Source of the DNA: an uncultured Endomicrobiia bacterium
Lineage (GTDB): Bacteria; Elusimicrobiota; Endomicrobiia; DTEH01
Assembly (NCBI GenBank): GCA_937928765.1
Contig: CALFVX010000017.1
Span: forward strand, 1 to 64,000
Reading direction: 5' to 3'
DNA: 64,000 nt
The notes under the pieces were generated by a model, which was not told the DNA's origin, did not search any database, and saw only the letters and a program-made list of their open reading frames with translations. The number at the start of each line of letters is the position of its first letter. The first letter of the stretch is position 1. The translations under genes and the position numbers were made by a program. This document shows, piece by piece, positions 1 through 9,936 of the stretch.

Positions 1-70
1 TGTATTATTAAAATTATTAAAACAATTTTGACAAGATAATAATAATTCTTTAAAAAGGAGGATAATTTCT

Positions 71-574
71 ATGTTAATAGGAATAATTTCTGACACACAC
101 GAAAATATGCAATCTATAGATAAAGCAGTAGAAATCTTTAACCAAAGAAATGTAGAACTTGTATTTCATGCAGGAGATATTATCTCTCCAATAACATTTT
201 CACATTTTGATAAACTCAACTGCCCAATACATCTGGTTTTTGGCAACAACGATGGTGAAAAACAGATGTTGAAAGAAAAATATTCAAAACGTGGTTCAAT
301 TATACAAAATCCACCACTTGAATATAATATTAAAGAAGATAATAAAATTATAAAATTTATTATTTTTCATGAACCTCCGCTAGAAATCTACGAGTTAGCA
401 AAATTAGGTAAATATGATTACATAATATATGGACATACACATAAAAAAGATTTAAAGATTGCTGGTAAAACAACAATAATTAATCCAGGAGAATCTGGAG
501 GATGGCTGTTCGGAGAAAAAACTGTTGCTGTAGTTGACACTAAAACACAAAAAGTTGAATTTTTAGATTTGTAG
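71..574 (+). CDS. YfcE/MJ0936-type metallophosphoesterase
   Basis: Motifs SDTHEN, HAGDI, FGNND, GHTHK; AGGAGG ribosome-binding site just upstream. Confidence 0.9.
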   Translation: MLIGIISDTHENMQSIDKAVEIFNQRNVELVFHAGDIISPITFSHFDKLNCPIHLVFGNNDGEKQMLKEKYSKRGSIIQNPPLEYNIKEDNKIIKFIIFHEPPLEIYELAKLGKYDYIIYGHTHKKDLKIAGKTTIINPGESGGWLFGEKTVAVVDTKTQKVEFLDL

Positions 575-582
575 TTATTAAA

Positions 583-1242
583 TCAAAAAATTAATTTTAT
601 AGCTTTAGATAGATAAAAAAAAGAAATTATCAAAAGAATTACTGCAAAAAATTTTTCAATATAAACCATCCACACACCCTTCTTTGGAAGCCTTATAATA
701 AGTCCAGTAAATATCCCTGCTAAAAATATTGTTGTAGAAAGACCTAATGCAAAACTAAACAGTAAAAAAATACCAAAAACAACATTCTTTTTTGTAGCAA
801 CAATTGTTAATATTGTTCCTAAAACAGGTGTTGTACAAGCAGAAAATACAGCACCAGAGCTAGCTCCTAATAAAAATGCGCCAAAATATCCTTTGAAAAT
901 TTGTGGATTCAAAAATTTCATTATTTGAAAATTAATATTAAATATACCAAACATAGATAAAGAAAATATTAAACATATAACACCAACGACAAAATTTGCT
1001 AAAAAACTATTTTGAGTAATACCAAATACAGAACCTGTAAATGATGCAATGGCTCCTAAAGTGGAATATGTAACTGCTGTCCCTAAAATATAAATTAATG
1101 TTAAAAAAACCTTTTTCTTCTGTGAAGAATTTGTTTGTGAACCAATAAAACTAATTATTATAGGTAAAATCGGATATACACAAGGTGTAAAACTTGTCAT
1201 TACACCAGCTAAATATGCTGCTATAAATGATAATCTTTCCAT
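583..1242 (-). CDS. ccdA: CcdA-family cytochrome c biogenesis / thiol-disulfide transmembrane protein
   Basis: Multi-TM protein with FTPCVYPILPI and SACTTPVLGTI cysteine motifs. Confidence 0.85.
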   Translation of the reverse strand: MERLSFIAAYLAGVMTSFTPCVYPILPIIISFIGSQTNSSQKKKVFLTLIYILGTAVTYSTLGAIASFTGSVFGITQNSFLANFVVGVICLIFSLSMFGIFNINFQIMKFLNPQIFKGYFGAFLLGASSGAVFSACTTPVLGTILTIVATKKNVVFGIFLLFSFALGLSTTIFLAGIFTGLIIRLPKKGVWMVYIEKFFAVILLIISFFYLSKAIKLIF

Positions 1243-1255
1243 AAAATTTTAAATA

Positions 1256-3028
1256 TCAAAATGTTGTCTGCAATTTAAACAAAATTCTCTGAGGAGATTG
1301 TTGTATTGCTGGAATTTCTTCATATTTATTATTAAACAAATTCTCTATCCCTAAAACAACTTCTAAATTTTCAAAAAATTTCTTACTGATTGTAAGATTT
1401 GTAATAAGATATTCTTCTGGATTTGTTTTAGTATATTTTTTATAAATATTATTTACTGATGTTTCAAAACCTATAACTGGTGGTAAGAATAATAAAAATG
1501 ATAAAGAATTTGTAGGATAATTATCTATATATTTTAATTCAATATTCTGTGGTAAATCAAATTTTTTATTAACAAAAGTATATATTAGTTTGGAGTTTAT
1601 AAATTTATAATTAAAATTAAATTTAAAATCTAAAACATAAGTTTCAAGTTTTGCAATATTTGTAACTTTCCAACTAGAAGTCCCTGATTCTCTTGCCCAA
1701 TCAATAGAATTTGTCGGTTCATAATAACTTCCTGATAAAGAAAATCCTATATTTTTGTTAATTTTAAATCCGACACCAGCCGAATAATTCATTGTTTGTT
1801 CTATCTTCAAATCTTCTTGTGATTGATGGTTAGGATCCCAATAAAATAATTCTGTATATGAAGGAATACGATATACTTTTGAAATGTTAGCAAATGTTTC
1901 TATATTAAATTTTGGTTTAAAAACAAATTTCTGTCCAAATTGTGATAGATAATTATATCTTGAAAAATAATTAATTCTAAAGCTTGTTTCAGAAGAAAAT
2001 TTATTTTTATCAAAAACAATATTTGTAAAGATTGTTTTTTCTTCATCATAGAAAATTCCCATACCTCGCCATGACGGATAAAGTTTACTTTCACCTTTAC
2101 TATCAAGATTTTTATATACAACTTCTATCCCAGGCTGAATTTTTAAGCTTCTTGTGTAGATAAAATCAATCTTAGTAGTCGTTCCATAAACATAAGAATT
2201 ATGACGATTTCTATATATCTCAGGATAGTCTCTTTGTGTAGTATAATAATCATATCCTGCCCTTAAAAAAATATTAAAATCAATCTTTAAATTTCTTTTT
2301 AAGTTTGACTTATAATTAATATTTGTAAAAAAAGTTTGTGTTTGTTCATATTCTTTTCTGTTTAAAGCATAAAAATCTTGTGCACCAAAATCTTTATTTA
2401 AAAAACCAAGCAAAAAACTCAAATTTTTATAATCTAAAGAACCGTAAAGGTTATAATAAGTATAATCTGTATTCTCTCTATAACCATCAGAACTGCATAA
2501 ATCAAAAGATAGATTTTTATTATCTTCATATGAAACTCCAGAAAATGAAAAAGTATTAAAACTTCCATAACTTAAACTAATATTATTACTATTATATTTT
2601 TTAGTTACTATATTAATTACGCCACTGAAAGCATTATTACCATATTTTGAAAAATTATCTGATTTTATGATTTGAATATAATCTATATTTTTTAAATTCA
2701 ATGGTATATTAAAACTATGATGCCCAGTTTGTGGATCATTCAAAACAACGCCATTAAGCAAAATTTTTATTTGTTCAAAACTACCTCCGTTTAATGACAC
2801 ATCCTGTTGCATATCACTACGAGAATAAATATCCACATTATACATTTTCAAAAGTTCTGAAAAATTTTTAGGTGATAGTTTTTCTATATCTTTTTGTGTT
2901 ATAATAATATCTGATGGTAAAAAAAATGATTCTTTATCAGCATATTTTATTGCATCTAAAAAAATTTCTGATGAAAACAAATAAATATTTTTAGTTATGA
3001 TAAAAAAAATTAAAAAATTTTTTCTCAT
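1256..3028 (-). CDS. TonB-dependent outer membrane receptor (plug + barrel)
   Basis: Plug domain (DIIITQKDIEKLSPKNFSELLKMY...SFEQIKILLNGVVLNDPQTGHHSFNIPL), C-terminal GIENLFNNKYEEIPAIQQSPQRILFKLQTTF. Confidence 0.88.
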   Translation of the reverse strand: MRKNFLIFFIITKNIYLFSSEIFLDAIKYADKESFFLPSDIIITQKDIEKLSPKNFSELLKMYNVDIYSRSDMQQDVSLNGGSFEQIKILLNGVVLNDPQTGHHSFNIPLNLKNIDYIQIIKSDNFSKYGNNAFSGVINIVTKKYNSNNISLSYGSFNTFSFSGVSYEDNKNLSFDLCSSDGYRENTDYTYYNLYGSLDYKNLSFLLGFLNKDFGAQDFYALNRKEYEQTQTFFTNINYKSNLKRNLKIDFNIFLRAGYDYYTTQRDYPEIYRNRHNSYVYGTTTKIDFIYTRSLKIQPGIEVVYKNLDSKGESKLYPSWRGMGIFYDEEKTIFTNIVFDKNKFSSETSFRINYFSRYNYLSQFGQKFVFKPKFNIETFANISKVYRIPSYTELFYWDPNHQSQEDLKIEQTMNYSAGVGFKINKNIGFSLSGSYYEPTNSIDWARESGTSSWKVTNIAKLETYVLDFKFNFNYKFINSKLIYTFVNKKFDLPQNIELKYIDNYPTNSLSFLLFLPPVIGFETSVNNIYKKYTKTNPEEYLITNLTISKKFFENLEVVLGIENLFNNKYEEIPAIQQSPQRILFKLQTTF

Positions 3029-3242
3029 TTTATTTTCTTATCCTTTCTTATTTTTTGTTAAATTCATATTTCATATTAAGAAACAACTTTTATTATCTCT
3101 GTATATAAAAACCAAAAGCCTTTTTGATAAATATAAATAAAACACTAAACCATATAATTTATCAAAGATGGATAGACAAGTATTTGTTATTGTATTATTT
3201 TTTTCATTATAAAAATATAAAGATTTAACAAAAAATTATATT

Positions 3243-3276
3243 TTTGTTAACCAAATATATAATATTGGTTAACAAA
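3243..3276. promoter_or_regulatory. Predicted BirA (biotin repressor) operator
   Basis: TTTGTTAACC-N14-GGTTAACAAA; perfect 12-bp arms TTTGTTAACCAA / TTGGTTAACAAA with 10-nt spacer; matches known BirA box architecture; adjacent to HTH-containing birA. Confidence 0.85.
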
Positions 3277-3294
3277 TTTCAAGATTTGAAAAAA

Positions 3295-4266
3295 TTATCT
3301 TAAATGCACACAATCGCCTGACAAAACTTCTTTCAAACCATATTTTGTTTTTACAACTAACGCTCCTGTTTGTGGTAAAATTTTTATTGCTTTACCCTGT
3401 ATTCTTTCATTAAAAGTAACAATCTCTACTTTTCTATTAATTGTAGAAGATAACTCAACCCATCTATTTACGATATCTAAATATTCCCCTTGAATAAATA
3501 TTTGATACCATTTGTCTATTTCATAAAATAAATCAATTAAAAATTTTGTTAAATTACAACTTATTTTAGTCTCTGCTAAAACAGAGGTTGCTTTAATATC
3601 ATTTTGGACAAAAAAATATTCTTTAATATTAACATTAATTCCAACCCCTACGATACACCAGTTAACATTATCTATCTCAGTATTTGTTTCTATAAGTATG
3701 CCACAAATTTTTCTATCATTAACTAAAACATCGTTAGGCCATTTTGTTGTCGCATTGATAAAATATTTTTTTCTTAAAGTTTCAGCTACTGCAACTGAAA
3801 AAAGATAATTTAAAATAAAAATATTTTTAGGCGAAATTTGTGGTTTTAAAATTAAAGAAAAATAAATTCCTCCTTTAGGAGAAAACCATCTTCTTTGTAT
3901 TCTTCCTTTGCCTTCAGTTTGTTTTTCTGTAATAATCAAGATTTTATCTATTTTTTGATTTTTTTTATTTATGATTTCTTCAGCTATATTCATAGTAGAA
4001 GTAGTTTTTTTGTAGTAGTATATTTCATTAATAAACTTAAAATTTTGTTTTAAAATTTCTTCAGGTAAAAGTGAAGTATGTATAAGTTTATATCCTAATT
4101 TTTTACTCTTTATTATTTTATATCCCTCCTTATTTAATTTATTAATAATTTTATAAACCCCTGCACGAGAAATCTTTGTTAATTTTGCAATATTTTCGCC
4201 AGATACAAAATTTCCAAAATTTTGTTTTAAAACTTCTAATACTTTTAAAGTTTTATTTTTTTTCAT
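3295..4266 (-). CDS. birA: Bifunctional biotin-[acetyl-CoA-carboxylase] ligase / biotin operon repressor
   Basis: N-terminal HTH (SGENIAKLTKISRAGVYKIINKLNKEGY), ligase motifs GKGRIQRRWFSPKGGIYFSLIL, KWPNDVLVNDRKICGILIE, GVGINVN. Confidence 0.95.
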   Translation of the reverse strand: MKKNKTLKVLEVLKQNFGNFVSGENIAKLTKISRAGVYKIINKLNKEGYKIIKSKKLGYKLIHTSLLPEEILKQNFKFINEIYYYKKTTSTMNIAEEIINKKNQKIDKILIITEKQTEGKGRIQRRWFSPKGGIYFSLILKPQISPKNIFILNYLFSVAVAETLRKKYFINATTKWPNDVLVNDRKICGILIETNTEIDNVNWCIVGVGINVNIKEYFFVQNDIKATSVLAETKISCNLTKFLIDLFYEIDKWYQIFIQGEYLDIVNRWVELSSTINRKVEIVTFNERIQGKAIKILPQTGALVVKTKYGLKEVLSGDCVHLR

Positions 4267-6202
4267 ACGAAATTTTTATTTCTCTAATACCCAAAACAGA
4301 ATTTGTTAAATAAATTTTTTCAGCAGTATTTATATCCTCTAAAGTTAAGATTTTTTCTTTAATTTTATCTATATTTTTATTAAATAAATACTCTCTAAAA
4401 ACACCTTTTAAAAGCCCACAGTGTACTGGCGGAGTATAAAAAATATTATTAATCTTTAAAAAAATATTACCGCGAGAAGTCTCTGTAATTTGGTTATTAT
4501 TATTAAGAAATAATACATCAAAGAAATTTTTATTTTTAAATTTTTTATATTCTCTACTATAAATTTCTCTATGAGTAGTTTTATGATATAAAAATATATC
4601 TTCTTTGTTAGTTTTTTTATTTGACAAAATTACATTTTCTATATTTTTACTACAAAATTCCTTTTCATTAAAATCATAATCTTCTATATCAACTTTACCT
4701 GACTTCGAAAGCAGTAATCTTATACGTTTACTTTTTTTAATCTTTTTACTTAATAAGTTTAATTTTTCTAAAACCTCATCTTCTTTATATCTAAAATCAA
4801 AATACAATGCTGAATTTTTTAATCTTTCAATATGATATTTCAAAAGAAAATATCCACTTTCAAATTCTAATTTTGTAATATTTAGCTTTAAACCATTAAA
4901 ATTTTTTATTTCTTTATTAAATTCTGGATAGTATAATATTGTTTCAACTAACTTAAATCTAGGAGGTTTCTTTAACAAAAACATACTTTTAAGTTTACAT
5001 TCTTCAAACTCTTTTTCTGGTTTAGAATCAGAAACAATTCCGCTGCCTATACCCATCTCTGCTGTAGCATTTTTATAAATTAAAACTGTTCTTATAGCAA
5101 CATTAAAAACAGCATTTTTTTTTGGAGTAAAAAAACCAATTGCTCCAGTGTAAACTTTTCTATCTTCCTTTTCTAACTCTTTTATAATCTGCATACTTCT
5201 AATTTTTGGTGCTCCTGTTACAGAACCTGATGGGAAAATTGATCTAAAAAGTTTATATAGATTAATATTTTTATCAATTTTTGCTTGTATAGTAGAAGTC
5301 ATTTGAAATAAAGTTTCGTATTTTTCTATTTCAAACAATTTTTTAGTTTTTACTTCTCCGTATTTTGAAATTTTTCCTAAATCGTTTCTTAGTAAATCTA
5401 CTATCATAATATTTTCAGCACGGTTTTTTATACTATTTTGTAATTTTTTTATTTGCATTTCATCTTCAAAAACATTTTTTCCACGATTTATTGTCCCTTT
5501 CATCGGTTTCATTATTATTAAATTATCAATTTTTCTAAAAAACAATTCCGGAGAAAAAGAAAGTATGGAAAATTTTTTTGTTTTTATAAATGCTGCATAA
5601 GAAACTTTCTGATTTTGTTTTAAAAAATTATAAAATTTTAATAACGCTCCTGAAAAATTAAATTTTGTCTTTATAGTATAATTCACCTGATAAGTATCTC
5701 CATAAGAAATATATTTTTTTATTTTTTTTATTGCGCCAAAATATTCCTCTTTTGATACATTAAGATTAAGGTTTGTTATAAAAAATCTATTATCTTTTAC
5801 TTTGGTCCTATATTCTGAAAAATCTTCTAAAATTTTTGTATTTCCTAAAAAATTATAGTTTTTATGATTGAAAATAAGTGGTGGATCAAAAACATAGAAA
5901 AATGCTAGTGGAAAATCGAATTTTTTTTTAAAGGATTCTCCATTATTTTTATAATCTAAGAAATATCCCAATTCATAAGAAAAAAAGCCTGCAAGATAGT
6001 ATCCTAAAGAGAGATATTTTTCTAAAATTAAGAAAAATTTTTTTGTGTTTTTAAATTTGTATAATACTAACTCTTTTTTTGGTGATATAAAAAAATAAGA
6101 AAAAAAATTTTCTTCGTCAACCTTTAATGTTTCAAAAACTATAAATTTTTCATATTTATTATATATATACTCAATTAATTTTGATATTTCATAATTCAAC
6201 AT
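4253..6202 (-). CDS. pabB-pabC: Fused aminodeoxychorismate synthase component I / aminodeoxychorismate lyase
   Basis: PabB core (KPMKGTINRG, RAENIMIVDLLRNDLG, PSGSVTGAPKIRSMQII, GIGSGIVSDS) followed by PabC/class IV aminotransferase domain (ETSRGNIFLKINNIFYTPPVHCGLLKGVFREYL). Confidence 0.92.
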   Translation of the reverse strand: MLNYEISKLIEYIYNKYEKFIVFETLKVDEENFFSYFFISPKKELVLYKFKNTKKFFLILEKYLSLGYYLAGFFSYELGYFLDYKNNGESFKKKFDFPLAFFYVFDPPLIFNHKNYNFLGNTKILEDFSEYRTKVKDNRFFITNLNLNVSKEEYFGAIKKIKKYISYGDTYQVNYTIKTKFNFSGALLKFYNFLKQNQKVSYAAFIKTKKFSILSFSPELFFRKIDNLIIMKPMKGTINRGKNVFEDEMQIKKLQNSIKNRAENIMIVDLLRNDLGKISKYGEVKTKKLFEIEKYETLFQMTSTIQAKIDKNINLYKLFRSIFPSGSVTGAPKIRSMQIIKELEKEDRKVYTGAIGFFTPKKNAVFNVAIRTVLIYKNATAEMGIGSGIVSDSKPEKEFEECKLKSMFLLKKPPRFKLVETILYYPEFNKEIKNFNGLKLNITKLEFESGYFLLKYHIERLKNSALYFDFRYKEDEVLEKLNLLSKKIKKSKRIRLLLSKSGKVDIEDYDFNEKEFCSKNIENVILSNKKTNKEDIFLYHKTTHREIYSREYKKFKNKNFFDVLFLNNNNQITETSRGNIFLKINNIFYTPPVHCGLLKGVFREYLFNKNIDKIKEKILTLEDINTAEKIYLTNSVLGIREIKISYEKK

Positions 6203-6260
6203 CTTTAAAATTTAAACCCCAAAGAAAATTATGACTTTAATTTATTTTTTATTTTGAATA

Positions 6261-7013
6261 TCATTTCTCTAAATTTTTTATTATAATTTCAGCAGCTTTT
6301 TTCCCAGACATAAACATACCACCAAAAATTGCGCCCATCCGTGGAGAACCAAAAAATGCATTCGCTGCCATACCACAAACAATAAGTCCATCACAGACTT
6401 CTTTTGTATTTTCTAAAATTACTTTTTCAGCTTTTTGTGCCCACATTGATTGCTCTCCTTTTATAGAAATCCAACCTAATTTTCGTTCAACAATTCTTGC
6501 TATTTCGCAATCATGTCCTGTGGCATCAACAACATATTTTGATACTACAGATATAGGATCCACATGAAGTTTTGCTTGTTCAACTGCTGTCCAATTCAAT
6601 ACAACACCACAAATTCTTTTTTCTCTTATTACAACATCTTCTACACTAAAAAGATTAAAAATTTTAGCATTTTGTTTTACTGCTTTGTAAGTCAATGCAG
6701 ATATCGTTTCAATGCTATCCGCGACATATAAATCTTCATTATAATTTTTATATGAAATCCCAAGTTCTTCTAATATATATAAAACTTCTTTTTGGAAAAT
6801 AATTTTGTTAAACATAATTCCACCGCCAGGCATACCACCACCAACTTTAAGATGTTTTTCAAAAATAGCTACTTTAATATTTTGTTTTGCTAAATAATAA
6901 CCACATAAAAGTCCGCTTGGCCCTGCACCACAAATTGCTACATCTACTTCTGTATTTTCAATTAATTCTTTAAGATAACTTTCAATAATTGCTTGAGTAA
7001 TAATTTGTTCCAT
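6261..7013 (-). CDS. thi4: Thi4-family thiazole synthase (archaeal/anaerobe type)
   Basis: FAD motif DVAICGAGPSGLLCGYYLAKQN; KVGGGMPGGGIMFNKI; LHVDPISVVSKYVVDATGHDCEI; GMAANAFFGSPRMGAIFGGMFMSG. Confidence 0.9.
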   Translation of the reverse strand: MEQIITQAIIESYLKELIENTEVDVAICGAGPSGLLCGYYLAKQNIKVAIFEKHLKVGGGMPGGGIMFNKIIFQKEVLYILEELGISYKNYNEDLYVADSIETISALTYKAVKQNAKIFNLFSVEDVVIREKRICGVVLNWTAVEQAKLHVDPISVVSKYVVDATGHDCEIARIVERKLGWISIKGEQSMWAQKAEKVILENTKEVCDGLIVCGMAANAFFGSPRMGAIFGGMFMSGKKAAEIIIKNLEK

Positions 7014-7062
7014 AAATTCCTCCTTATTAAAAGTAAATTTTTAAAAATTATAAAAATATCAG

Positions 7063-8199
7063 CTATTCTAAATAGATTTCTGGATCTACTGGGATAAAAT
7101 TTTTCCTTAGTTCAAAATATATTTGTCCTGAAGAATCTGTTTCAGCAATAGTTTGACCTTTTTTAACTTCTTCTGCTTCAGAGACAAGAATTTTTCCAGC
7201 TTGACCATATATTGAATGTATTTCATCTTTATGTTCTATAATAATTAATTTTCCATAGCTTCTAAAATTTTGTGAAATAAAAATTACTTTACCATCTTCA
7301 ATAGAAACAACTTTATCAAAAGATATACCCTGAATAATAACACCATTACGTACTATACAACTTCCGTCTTTATTAATTTGTTCTTTACCAAATTTACATA
7401 CAATTTCTCCAGAAATTGGTTTTATAAAAGTTCTATTTATTTTTTGTATAGTACTTGCCTTTTGTGAAGGTAAGGCAAGTTTTTTCTTTTCCTGTTCTTC
7501 CTTAAGTTTTCTTAATAATTTCTCAAGCGTGTTTTGTGTTGAAATCAACTCTTTAATTTCTTCTTCTATTTGTTTCTTTTTAGCAGAAGTTTGTGTTAAC
7601 AATTTATTTTTTTCTAAAAACAAACTTTTTTGTTTTTGTTTTTTTTCTTCCAATTGTTTAAAATAATAAATTAACTCATTTTGTTTAATTTCATATTCTT
7701 GTTTCAGTCTTAATACATAATTTTTTTGTGTTTTTGATTTCATAACTTGTTGTAAATATTTCTTTATCACATCTTTTTTCATTCTGCGGATAAAATTATT
7801 TTCAATAAACGGTTTTTTTAGTATATATTGTTTCACAAAATTATTTAAACTTATGTTTAATATTTGAGAATAAAATTCTATATCAGAATTTATTATCTCA
7901 ATATTTTTTTCAATGGATGAAAGTGTAATTTTTACTTCTTGTATTTTATTTTCTATTTTTCTTTTTTGGTTTTCTATTTTTTTTATTTCTATTTCAATAT
8001 TTTTAAGTTGATTTTGTAATTCTTTCAGTTTTTTATCATAACTTTGTTTCTGTTTAGTTTTTTGTTGTATATCTTTTTTTGTTTTTTCTATTTCTTTTTG
8101 TGTCTTTTTTATATCTTGCTGAGAAAAAATTAATTGACAAAAAAATATAATATTTAAAATTACAAAATATTTTTTAAAAAATTGAATGTTTGTTTTCAT
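7063..8199 (-). CDS. EnvC-like murein hydrolase activator (coiled coil + degenerate LytM domain)
   Basis: Signal peptide, long coiled coil, C-terminal peptidase M23-like fold lacking catalytic His/Asp; start overlaps end of FtsX-like ORF. Confidence 0.82.
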   Translation of the reverse strand: MKTNIQFFKKYFVILNIIFFCQLIFSQQDIKKTQKEIEKTKKDIQQKTKQKQSYDKKLKELQNQLKNIEIEIKKIENQKRKIENKIQEVKITLSSIEKNIEIINSDIEFYSQILNISLNNFVKQYILKKPFIENNFIRRMKKDVIKKYLQQVMKSKTQKNYVLRLKQEYEIKQNELIYYFKQLEEKKQKQKSLFLEKNKLLTQTSAKKKQIEEEIKELISTQNTLEKLLRKLKEEQEKKKLALPSQKASTIQKINRTFIKPISGEIVCKFGKEQINKDGSCIVRNGVIIQGISFDKVVSIEDGKVIFISQNFRSYGKLIIIEHKDEIHSIYGQAGKILVSEAEEVKKGQTIAETDSSGQIYFELRKNFIPVDPEIYLE

Positions 8200-8915
8200 T
8201 TATCTTCATTAACTAATAAGGCAGAAATAATATATGTTAGCATATAAAATGTTATATCATAATATTTCAAATTTATTTTTGATGATATTATAAAACTTAA
8301 AACTTTTAAATTTGTTAAAACAAGAAAAATATATAGTAGGGTAAAAAATATTGTTGTTAAATATAAAGCCTTATTACTTTTTAATAATAACAATATTTGT
8401 ATAGCAGTACTCAAAAACATTATAATTAAAAAAATATATTTAGCAATATTTAAATTTTCTGTTGATTTATATAATCGGGTAAGATATGATCTTATATTAT
8501 GGTCAAAAATTATTTCTTTTACAAAAGGTTTAGATTTTAAAAAAGTGTTAAGTTTTACAAATTCTTCTTCAGAATATTTCAGAAATTTAATTTTTAAAAA
8601 ATCAAAAAATGGATTTTCTTCAATTACACTTAATATCGCACTAAATTCTGGATTTTGTTTAATTTCGTTAAATAAATTTTCTTTTGTTATAAAATCAACA
8701 TTCTTAAATTTTAAATTTTTAGATTCAAAACTTTTTATCTCTTTAATAAAATTTTCAACATTTTCATTTTCGGAAATAATAATGCTTATCTCGAATTTAT
8801 CTAAAAATTTTAAGTTCAACCATTTCAATAAAATATATCCATCATATACAATTAACAACCCCACTGTTAATAATATTCCAAGTAAAAATCTTGACATCCT
8901 ATTATAAAATTTCAT
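8196..8915 (-). CDS. ftsX: FtsX-like cell division permease
   Basis: N-terminal TM, periplasmic domain (ISIIISENENVENFIKEIKSFESKNLKFKNVDFITKE), three C-terminal TMs; adjacent to EnvC-like gene. Confidence 0.72.
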   Translation of the reverse strand: MKFYNRMSRFLLGILLTVGLLIVYDGYILLKWLNLKFLDKFEISIIISENENVENFIKEIKSFESKNLKFKNVDFITKENLFNEIKQNPEFSAILSVIEENPFFDFLKIKFLKYSEEEFVKLNTFLKSKPFVKEIIFDHNIRSYLTRLYKSTENLNIAKYIFLIIMFLSTAIQILLLLKSNKALYLTTIFFTLLYIFLVLTNLKVLSFIISSKINLKYYDITFYMLTYIISALLVNEDK

Positions 8916-8931
8916 AATTTTTCTCTCCTGA

Positions 8932-9936
8932 TTATATATAATTGTTATATACTAATAATTTTAATTTTTTAAAAATCTCTTCTTTATATTTTAATCTTTT
9001 TTCTACAGAAACTAATATAATGTTTGCCTTAATATCAAAGTGTTCAATATTAAATTTATTCAATAAAAAAACTTCTTTCCCAAAATTATTAACAAAATTT
9101 TTTAGTTTTTCATCTTCAGAAAAACAAACAAATGGTATAGCTAAATTTATAGCAACAACTATACCATGTAATCTAGAGGTTACTATTAAATCTACATTTC
9201 TAAAAATATTTTTATAATTTTCTACTTTATCCCAAACTCTTATTTCACAATTTTTAATATATTTAATTAAACTAAGACAAAATTTATAATCTTCTTCAAG
9301 ATGAAAAGGAACAAAAACTAATTTATATTTTTCAGAAAGATTTTTTAAAAAAGAAATTATAAGTTTTTTATTAAAACCATATTTTTTTAAAACTAAACCA
9401 ATTGTTTTTATATCATCTATTTTTTTGTTGTTTATAATTTCTTCATAAGATAAACAAATATCTGGACAAAATTCTACTTTGGAATTTAATTTTTTAATTT
9501 TGTTAAATTCAATTTGATTTCTTACAAATATAACATCTGTAGCTTTTATTAAAAATTTTAAAATTTTTTTAGCAAACTTGTTATTAACAACAAATTCTGT
9601 ACTTAAAATACAAATTTTATTCTTAAAAATTTTTGCTAATAAAAATATTGTAAAATAATAAAAAAAACTTAAAATACTTGTTTGATCCTGGAATATTCCT
9701 CCACAAAAAATCAATGTATTAGAAATTTTTAAAGTTTTAATAATTTCTTTAAAATCTAATCTTGGAATATAAAATAAATTATTGTTTATTTGCAATATTT
9801 TTTTGGTATTATATAATACAAAAATCTTTTTATTTCTTTCTTGCAACTTTAAAATTATTTTGTAAAGCGCATCCAACAACCATTCGTCACCAAAATTATT
9901 AAAACCAAAATATCCACAAATACAAATATTTTTCAT
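8932..9936 (-). CDS. csaB: CsaB-like polysaccharide pyruvyl transferase family protein
   Basis: ICGYFGFNNFGDEWLLDAL; CGGIFQD; VTSRLHGIVVAINLAIPFVCFS. Confidence 0.85.
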   Translation of the reverse strand: MKNICICGYFGFNNFGDEWLLDALYKIILKLQERNKKIFVLYNTKKILQINNNLFYIPRLDFKEIIKTLKISNTLIFCGGIFQDQTSILSFFYYFTIFLLAKIFKNKICILSTEFVVNNKFAKKILKFLIKATDVIFVRNQIEFNKIKKLNSKVEFCPDICLSYEEIINNKKIDDIKTIGLVLKKYGFNKKLIISFLKNLSEKYKLVFVPFHLEEDYKFCLSLIKYIKNCEIRVWDKVENYKNIFRNVDLIVTSRLHGIVVAINLAIPFVCFSEDEKLKNFVNNFGKEVFLLNKFNIEHFDIKANIILVSVEKRLKYKEEIFKKLKLLVYNNYI

